Positions 5,612-10,720 of a stretch of DNA of 10,720 bases are shown in pieces (position 1 is the first letter of the stretch; each line of letters opens with the position of its first letter). Source of the DNA: Saprospiraceae bacterium. GTDB taxonomy: Bacteria; Bacteroidota; Bacteroidia; Chitinophagales; Saprospiraceae. The DNA lies in contig JADZFI010000301.1 in NCBI GenBank assembly GCA_020850025.1, forward strand, positions 1 through 10,720. Reading direction: 5' to 3'. The position numbers and the translations under genes are program-made. A model generated the notes under the pieces. The model saw nothing but the letters and a program-made list of their open reading frames with translations. It was not told the origin of the DNA and searched no databases.

Positions 5612-6946
5612 ATGACGGAGTTTATCCCACAACCCCACGATGTGGTCGTTGCCCTTGACATAGGGACGACAAAAGTTTGCTGCCTTGCCGGGCGGAAAAA
5701 CACGCACGGCAAACTTGAAATCATCGGAATTGGCAAGGTAGAAAGTGCCGGAGTGCTGCGCGGCGTGGTATCCAACATCGAAAAAACAGTTGGCGCCATT
5801 CGCGAAGCAGTGGAAATCTGTGAGCGCAACGCACGCATGAAGTTCCGCTCGGTACATGTCGGCATTGCCGGTCAGCACATCAAAAGCCTGCAACATCGCG
5901 GCATTCTCACCCGCGACAGCGACTATGCGGAGATCGCACAGCGCGACATAGACAGGCTGGTGAACGACATGTTCAAGCTGGTGCTGCCTCCCGGTGACAA
6001 GATCATTCACGTATTTCCGCAGGAGTTCACGGTAGACTCCGAGCAAGGCATCACCGATCCGGTGGGCATGTGCGGGGTACGTCTGGAGGCCAACTTTCAC
6101 ATCATAACGGGACAGATTACTGCCGTCAATAACATCTTCCGTTGTATTGAAAAAGCAGGCTTGAAAGTGGCTGATCTCACTCTTGAGCCTATTGCCAGCG
6201 CCGATGCCACACTTTCCGAGGAGGAAAAACAGGCCGGTGTAGCGCTGGTGGATATCGGCGGAGGCACTACAGACATCACCATTTTCCACGAAGGCATTAT
6301 TCGCCACACAGCAGTCATTCCCTTCGGTGGCAATGTGATCACAGCGGATATCAAAGAGGGCTGCACGGTGATGCAACCCCAGGCAGAAAAGTTGAAAGTC
6401 AAATTCGGATCAGCCTTGGCCAGTGAAGTATTCGACAATCGGATCATCACCATTCCAGGCCTGAAAGGACGCGAACACAAGGAAATCAGCGAGAAAAATC
6501 TTGCGCGCATCATTCAGGCGCGTATGGAGGAAGTGCTGGACTATGTGCTTTGGGAAATCCGGCGCAGCGGCTATGAGCGCAAACTGATCGGGGGCATTGT
6601 GCTCACCGGCGGCGGCGCCCTGCTGGCCCACACGGATAAACTGACCGAATTCCATACCGGAATGTCATGCAGAATCGGAATCCCGGTGGAGCATCTGGCA
6701 CATGGCTATCATGAGTCCGTCAGCAGTCCGATCTTCAGCACAGCCATCGGCTTGTTGCTCCGCGGCCTGCAGGATCTTGATCCGGCCAAACTCCAGGAAG
6801 AAGAAACCGTCTCCTCCGTTCAGGAAGAAACAAAGGAACCTTCTAATGTTTCGGAAGAAAAAGGAGCTTCCTGGTTCGACAATGTGTTCAGAAAGACCAA
6901 AGAATGGTTCGAAGCTGAACCGGATATGGATTTCAACAAGAAGTGA
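5612..6946 (+). CDS. ftsA: Cell division protein FtsA, actin-like membrane anchor for FtsZ
   Basis: FtsA is an actin-fold ATPase that binds the FtsZ C-terminal peptide and tethers the ring to the inner membrane. The 444-residue protein has the phosphate-1 loop ALDIGTTKVCCLAG (14-27), the FtsA-specific 1C domain at roughly 84-165, the phosphate-2 motif VDIGGGTTD (213-221) and the adenosine motif LTGGGALL (331-338). After an acidic, glutamate-rich linker, 418-433 (GASWFDNVFRKTKEWF) forms a probable amphipathic membrane-targeting helix with aromatic and basic faces. It sits slightly before the end, followed by an acidic tail. The start ATG has no Shine-Dalgarno sequence but an A/T-rich upstream region, as is normal in this phylum. 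It follows ftsQ after 156 bases and has its own promoter. Confidence 0.97.
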   Translation: MTEFIPQPHDVVVALDIGTTKVCCLAGRKNTHGKLEIIGIGKVESAGVLRGVVSNIEKTVGAIREAVEICERNARMKFRSVHVGIAGQHIKSLQHRGILTRDSDYAEIAQRDIDRLVNDMFKLVLPPGDKIIHVFPQEFTVDSEQGITDPVGMCGVRLEANFHIITGQITAVNNIFRCIEKAGLKVADLTLEPIASADATLSEEEKQAGVALVDIGGGTTDITIFHEGIIRHTAVIPFGGNVITADIKEGCTVMQPQAEKLKVKFGSALASEVFDNRIITIPGLKGREHKEISEKNLARIIQARMEEVLDYVLWEIRRSGYERKLIGGIVLTGGGALLAHTDKLTEFHTGMSCRIGIPVEHLAHGYHESVSSPIFSTAIGLLLRGLQDLDPAKLQEEETVSSVQEETKEPSNVSEEKGASWFDNVFRKTKEWFEAEPDMDFNKK

Positions 6947-7027
6947 CGATGGACAGCTGGACGATAGACAATGGACTATTTCCAATATCAAAAAGTCCAA
7001 TGTCCAACGTCCAATAGTCCAATGTCT
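6944..7027 (+). repeat. Inverted array of 7 bp units between ftsA and ftsZ (potential long hairpin)
   Basis: On the left side GAC-type units begin at 6944, 6951, 6959, 6966 and 6973; on the right GTC-type units begin at 6995, 7002, 7009, 7017 and 7024. Steps are 7,8,7,7 on the left and 7,7,8,7 on the right, so the two halves are mirror images. Folded about the centre (arms 6944-6979 and 6992-7027, 12-base loop), I count 26 of 36 positions complementary. A second register pairs 6964-6979 (ATAGACAATGGACTAT) with 7014-7029 (ATAGTCCAATGTCTAT) at 15 of 16 positions. The left arm begins in the ftsA stop codon. No U-run follows, so it is not an ordinary terminator. It could affect the FtsA:FtsZ expression ratio; that is inference. 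Confidence 0.85.
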
Positions 7028-7060
7028 ATTTAACTGATAACGCTAAAAAAGAACTATATT

Positions 7061-8554
7061 ATGCTTTTTGATTTGCCAAAAGATGAGCCTAGCATCATCA
7101 AAATCATCGGCGTTGGTGGTGGCGGCAGCAATGCTGTTACCCATATGTACAAACAAGGCATCGTCGGCGTGGATTACGCCATCTGCAATACCGACGCGCA
7201 GGCTATGCAACTAAGCCCTGTGCCAAACAAAATTTCACTCGGCCAAATCCTGACGGAAGGACGTGGCGCCGGCTCCAAGCCAAGTGTGGGCAAGCAAGCC
7301 TGCATTGAAAGCCTGGAAGACATCAAACGCTTCCTGGAAGACGGCACCAAAATGGCCTTCATCACCGCAGGTATGGGAGGCGGTACCGGTACCGGTGCAG
7401 CACCTATTATCGCTAAAGCTGCCCAGGAACTGGGTATCCTTACGGTGGGCATCGTCACGCTGCCGTTCACTTTCGAGGGCAAGACCCGTGTAGGAAATGG
7501 TCTGGAAGGTCTCGAGGACCTGCGTAAAAATGTGGATTGTCTGGTGATCATCAGCAACGACAAGTTGCGGGATATCTACGGCAACCTCAGCATTTCTCAA
7601 GCCTTCAGCCAGGCCGATAACATTCTTTGCACTGCCGCCAAAGGCATTGCCGAGATCATTACCGTTCCAGGTTATGTAAACGTCGACTTTGAAGACGTGA
7701 ACACCACCATGCGCGGATCTGGTGTGGCCATCATGGGTACTGCGGCTGTAGAGGGCGAAAATCGCGCCTTCCGCGCTGCTGATGAGGCGCTGCGCTCGCC
7801 CTTGCTCGAAGATAACGACATCTATGGCGCTAAAAACATCCTGGTAAACATTACTTCCGGGGTGAAAGAGGCCACTATGGATGAAATCTTTGAAATCACC
7901 CAGTTCGTTCAGGAAAAAGCCGGCGAAAATGCCAACCTCATCTGGGGTAACTGCTTTGATGAACGCCTTGGCGAAAAACTGGCTGTAACCATCATCGCTA
8001 CCGGCTTCGAATCAACCGAGCGTAGCAAACCCGGTACTTCCGGTCAGCGTCAGGCAAATACCAACGAGCGTCAGGTGGTTCACCTCGACGAAGACCTGCA
8101 TACCGGAAAAAAGAACCAGCCTTCTCTCTTTTCAATTACGTCCGATGAGCCGTATGCCCCGGTAGACGAGAAGGCTGCCACCACACTCGAATTCGAGTTT
8201 GAAAACATCCGGGAGACAGTTGACAAGATTCGTCGCACCACGCCTGTAAGCACAGATCCCTATCTGCGCGATGCAGAAGAGGAAATCACGCCCGAAGAGC
8301 GCCGCCGCCGAATCGAAGAGGCACAACGTCGCCGTCAGGAGGCGCTGAGCCGCCCGATCAATGTGGTGAAACTGTCTTCTCCACAAACCATTATTGACCT
8401 GGAAAGCCAGCCGGCCTACCTGCGTCGTAATGTCAATCTGGATGATGTGCCGGATGCCGACAAGCCTGAAATGTCGAACTGGACTATTTCACTGGAGGAA
8501 GATGGCGAGATCAAAATGGGAGGAAACTCCTTTTTACACGACAATGTAGACTAA
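7061..8554 (+). CDS. ftsZ: Cell division GTPase FtsZ with Bacteroidota-type C-terminal extension
   Basis: FtsZ is the tubulin-like GTPase that polymerises into the division ring. The 497-residue protein has the N-terminal nucleotide site (GVGGGGSNAV near 17-26, NTDAQAM), the tubulin signature GGGTGTG (106-112) and the T7 catalytic loop NVDFEDV (207-213, with D209 and D212). The conserved core ends near 320 and is followed by a long variable linker containing an Arg/Glu-rich helix at 409-429. The FtsA-binding-type peptide is PAYLRR at 451-456, and 41 further residues follow, ending NSFLHDNVD. I recall this ending as typical of Bacteroidota FtsZ. The total is longer than the roughly 380 residues of E. 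coli FtsZ because of the linker and tail. The ATG at 7061 fits the family N-terminus. ftsA lies upstream with the 7 bp inverted array between them. Confidence 0.98.
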   Translation: MLFDLPKDEPSIIKIIGVGGGGSNAVTHMYKQGIVGVDYAICNTDAQAMQLSPVPNKISLGQILTEGRGAGSKPSVGKQACIESLEDIKRFLEDGTKMAFITAGMGGGTGTGAAPIIAKAAQELGILTVGIVTLPFTFEGKTRVGNGLEGLEDLRKNVDCLVIISNDKLRDIYGNLSISQAFSQADNILCTAAKGIAEIITVPGYVNVDFEDVNTTMRGSGVAIMGTAAVEGENRAFRAADEALRSPLLEDNDIYGAKNILVNITSGVKEATMDEIFEITQFVQEKAGENANLIWGNCFDERLGEKLAVTIIATGFESTERSKPGTSGQRQANTNERQVVHLDEDLHTGKKNQPSLFSITSDEPYAPVDEKAATTLEFEFENIRETVDKIRRTTPVSTDPYLRDAEEEITPEERRRRIEEAQRRRQEALSRPINVVKLSSPQTIIDLESQPAYLRRNVNLDDVPDADKPEMSNWTISLEEDGEIKMGGNSFLHDNVD

Positions 8555-8563
8555 CCCGGCAGA

Positions 8564-8583
8564 TGGACGCCTTCGGGTGTCTA
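8564..8583 (+). other. UUCG-tetraloop hairpin just after ftsZ
   Basis: Bases 8564-8571 pair with 8576-8583 around the loop TTCG (8572-8575); the closing pair is C-G, the very stable C(UUCG)G form. Two of the eight pairs are G-U. The hairpin begins ten bases after the ftsZ stop. It lacks a following T-run, so it is more likely a 3'-end stabilising structure or processing barrier than a terminator. Confidence 0.55.
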
Positions 8584-8674
8584 AACCTTCAAGGAAAGGC
8601 TGGAAAAGGAGTGGGACCGGATTCGGCCTGTTCCATTGGAGAAGTCTGCCAAAGAGTATATTTCTGCTAAGTTC

Positions 8675-8713
8675 AGCGGCCTCGGTGTGTGGGACACCGG
8701 GCCGCTTTTTTTT
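8675..8713 (+). terminator. Intrinsic terminator of the ftsZ transcript
   Basis: Bases 8675-8681 (AGCGGCC) pair with 8700-8706, and 8683-8688 (CGGTGT) pair with 8694-8699. One T (8682) is bulged and the loop is GTGGG (8689-8693). Eight consecutive Ts (8706-8713) follow. This is a textbook Rho-independent terminator for the forward strand. The T-run overlaps the stop codon of the convergent reverse gene (8712-8714). In the reverse direction the hairpin is not followed by a T-run, so it would only cap that transcript's 3' region. Confidence 0.92.
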
Positions 8714-10652
8714 ACATGCTCAGTCTTTGCTGCAACTCCCGAACCTTGTTCTGGTTCCCCATGGAGGTATATACCTGGATCAAGTCCTGAATGGTATTTC
8801 GATCCTGCGAATAATTCTCCAGCGCCAGGTTCAAGAATTCTATGGCTCCGAGCGGATCCTGTTTTTTGACGAAATAGAAGTTGTAGCCCACTCTGTGACA
8901 AAAATAGTTGTACACATTGGGGTCAGATCCTTTCAGCGATTTCAAAACACCCAATGCCATGGTCAGCATATCGCCGTTTTCAGGCTGATGGAGGATCAAC
9001 TGCTCCAGATCGAGCAGAAGCTTCTCCAGGTTTTTATCCTGATTGAACCGGATGACGGCCAGTTGCACTTTAATGGGCGCCGCCAGACGGTAGCCGGGAT
9101 TGATCTGAAGGGATTTGTTCAGGTATGGCTCTATTTCATTAAGAATGGCGATTCTTTGAGCAACAGAAGTAGCATCTGTTGCTTTTTCCAGGGGTTTGTA
9201 CTGTTTTTCATACAGTAGATTGGCGTAATAATAGTTGGCCCGGTAGCTGTTGCCGGACACCTGTATGGCAGATTCCACCAATTTAGCCCCGTCGCCCTCC
9301 CAGTCCGGAATGCGCGTCCAGGTGCGCACGGCAAAGGCGCTTGCCACCACTGCCAGCAGGGCAATGCCCGCCCATTCGCCGGCGCCTTTGGCCATCTCCG
9401 GTAACTTTTTCAGCGCAAACCAGGCAAGTACCATACAGAATGCCACCGAAGGCAGGAATAAGTAGCGCTCATTCATGAACGTGCTGGTGCGCACAAACAG
9501 ATTGGATACAATGCTGATGGTGAGCAGGTAATACAGAATGCCATAACCTGCCACCGCCCAACCGCTTCTTTCGCCTGCTTTACTCTGGCGCAGGGTTCTA
9601 TACGCCCACCAGCCAAGCGCGACATGAACTGCCAGCGAAAGCAGTGGCCGCCAGTCGGCCCAGTTCACTTTTGGAACATGGTAGGGGTAGTAATCAATGG
9701 TCAACGGATGCGGCACAAACAACAACTTCAGGTTCCAGCCCAGCGCCAGAAAGATGGTCGCCAGCCTTTCCATGGCGTTCATTCCGAAAAACGGATTCAA
9801 AACCAGCTCATCAGCGTGGTCAACCGGCTTGTCCAGCACCAAAATGCGCAGCAGCAGGAATAATCCGAGTGATATAAGCAATGGCATAACCGAATTCAAT
9901 ATCCGGCCTGCAGGCACTTTGGAAAACACCCAGATAGTGAGCGGAATCACTGCCAAAAAAGTCACGGTATTTTCCTTCGACAGCAAGCCCAGGAAGAAGT
10001 ACAGGGCTGCCATCCAGCGCCAGCGATCCTCATGGGTGTCAAAATACTTCATGATGGCCCACAAGGCGCCCAAACTACCCAGAAAAGCCATGATTTCGTC
10101 GCGGCTTTTGACATTGGCAACCACCGCGCCGTGCAGCGGGTGTAGAGAAAAGAGAATTGCCCCCCAGAAAGCCACGCTGAAATACCATTTGCTTCCTTCT
10201 TCCTGCGGGAACAAGGCCAACAGGATGCGGAACAACAGAAGGTTGGCCAAGCCATACAGCAGGACATTCAAAAAGTGCCCGGCCCCGGCGCTGTTCTTGC
10301 CGAACAACCCAACTTCCATGGCAAAAGTTGCCAGAGGCAAGGGGCGGTAACGACCACCCTCCAGCATGAGTTTGGGGTCTTTGTAAAACCCCAACAGGCT
10401 GTCGTTCCCGAAAATTTCGGCAAGACCTGCAAAGCCCTTTTGCACAAAAGCATTATCCCAAATGTAGATCTGATCATCCTGCAGATAACCGAAACCCACC
10501 GTCATGCCATACAGCAAAAAGGTAATGGCCATCAGTATGGTAGACGGATACAAATGGCGGATCCAGAATCCGTTTTGCAAAAATTGGGTGTAAACAACCG
10601 GAGCGGCGGATGGGGCTGCCGACTTCCTGGAGGCTTTGTTCTTAGTAGTCAT
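8712..10652 (-). CDS. GT-C/TMTC-like membrane glycosyltransferase with helical-repeat (TPR-like) C-terminus
   Basis: The 646-residue product looks like a bacterial relative of the TMTC protein O-mannosyltransferase group, which are lipid-linked-sugar-dependent GT-C enzymes. About 11 hydrophobic segments fall between 36 and 443. Motifs: an acidic pair in the first outer loop (YLQDDQIYI, D59-D60, the usual GT-C catalytic position), RYRPLPLAT (101-109), HPLHGAVVANVKSRDEIMAF (171-190), LSKENTVTFL (224-233), VPHPLTIDYY (313-322) and NERYLFLPS (394-402). Residues about 452-646 form a soluble helical region with degenerate TPR-like pairs, e.g. LNKSLQINPGYRLA and GAIEFLNLALENYSQDRN. The start ATG at 10650-10652 follows a TAnnTTTG element by 26 bases. 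The 20-residue Ala/Ser/Lys-rich N-terminus is probably cytoplasmic. Sugar and acceptor are unknown. It converges on ftsZ and shows no sign of belonging to the dcw operon. Confidence 0.85.
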   Translation of the reverse strand: MTTKNKASRKSAAPSAAPVVYTQFLQNGFWIRHLYPSTILMAITFLLYGMTVGFGYLQDDQIYIWDNAFVQKGFAGLAEIFGNDSLLGFYKDPKLMLEGGRYRPLPLATFAMEVGLFGKNSAGAGHFLNVLLYGLANLLLFRILLALFPQEEGSKWYFSVAFWGAILFSLHPLHGAVVANVKSRDEIMAFLGSLGALWAIMKYFDTHEDRWRWMAALYFFLGLLSKENTVTFLAVIPLTIWVFSKVPAGRILNSVMPLLISLGLFLLLRILVLDKPVDHADELVLNPFFGMNAMERLATIFLALGWNLKLLFVPHPLTIDYYPYHVPKVNWADWRPLLSLAVHVALGWWAYRTLRQSKAGERSGWAVAGYGILYYLLTISIVSNLFVRTSTFMNERYLFLPSVAFCMVLAWFALKKLPEMAKGAGEWAGIALLAVVASAFAVRTWTRIPDWEGDGAKLVESAIQVSGNSYRANYYYANLLYEKQYKPLEKATDATSVAQRIAILNEIEPYLNKSLQINPGYRLAAPIKVQLAVIRFNQDKNLEKLLLDLEQLILHQPENGDMLTMALGVLKSLKGSDPNVYNYFCHRVGYNFYFVKKQDPLGAIEFLNLALENYSQDRNTIQDLIQVYTSMGNQNKVRELQQRLSM

Positions 10653-10678
10653 GCCGTGTAGTGTCCCTTTTAGGTGGG

Positions 10679-10707
10679 CAAAAGTATTTTTTTCAGGGAT
10701 GAAAAAA
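10679..10707 (-). promoter_or_regulatory. Probable Bacteroidota-type promoter of the TMTC-like gene
   Basis: Read on the reverse strand, TACTTTTG (10686 to 10679) matches the -7 consensus TAnnTTTG exactly. The -33 position is only a T-run (10707-10702, followed by C) rather than TTTG, so that half is weak. The expected transcript start is about 20 bases before the ATG, giving a short leader. Sequence beyond 10720 is not available to look for further elements. Confidence 0.55.
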
Positions 10708-10720
10708 TGTCCGAATAATC

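Noticed and set aside
5078..6376. 432-residue reverse-strand open frame opposite ftsQ and ftsA
   Set aside because: It crosses two real genes and the ftsA promoter region, contains no family motif, and is explained by codon bias on the other strand.
8577..9218. 213-residue forward open frame running from the ftsZ 3' region into the convergent gene
   Set aside because: It would read through the terminator and lies mostly antisense to the TMTC-like gene; no motif is present.

Overview
The window looks like the distal half of a division and cell wall (dcw) cluster from a Bacteroidota bacterium with moderate GC content. The gene order is ftsW, murG, murC, ftsQ, ftsA, ftsZ. Evidence for Bacteroidota: FtsZ ends in a tail finishing NSFLHDNVD beyond a PAYLRR peptide, FtsQ ends in a QVVCKR-type tail, most start codons lack a Shine-Dalgarno sequence, and TTTG/TAnnTTTG promoters occur upstream of ftsA and of the reverse-strand gene. 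I cannot name a genus from this; a Saprospiria- or Chitinophagia-like organism is a guess.

Layout. Bases 1-476 hold the C-terminal end of a GT4-type glycosyltransferase that enters from the left. A 118-base repeat-rich spacer leads to ftsW (595-1728), then murG (1758-2879), a small predicted lipoprotein (2889-3248), murC (3270-4634) and ftsQ (4685-5455, GTG start). A 156-base spacer with a good Bacteroidota promoter precedes ftsA (5612-6946). A 114-base spacer containing a striking inverted array of heptamers separates ftsA from ftsZ (7061-8554). After ftsZ come a UUCG-loop hairpin and a strong intrinsic terminator. The terminator abuts a convergent reverse-strand gene (8712-10652) for a multi-membrane-span GT-C/TMTC-like glycosyltransferase with a helical-repeat tail, which has its own promoter at the right edge.

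How the genes work together. MurC makes UDP-MurNAc-L-Ala in the cytoplasm. MurG completes lipid II at the membrane. FtsW polymerises lipid II at the septum. FtsQ belongs to the FtsQLB regulatory complex. FtsA anchors FtsZ to the membrane, and FtsZ forms the ring. Close spacing from ftsW to ftsQ suggests one transcript; the promoter at 5497-5529 would give ftsA-ftsZ additional independent expression.

The most unusual feature is between the genes. Four spacers carry short-period repeats: 16 bp and 8 bp before ftsW, 9 bp before ftsQ, and a 7 bp inverted array before ftsZ. An ACTC-type octamer also recurs just upstream of several start codons. The protein genes themselves are largely conventional, apart from the lipoprotein inserted between murG and murC and the glycosyltransferase found where murD often lies.
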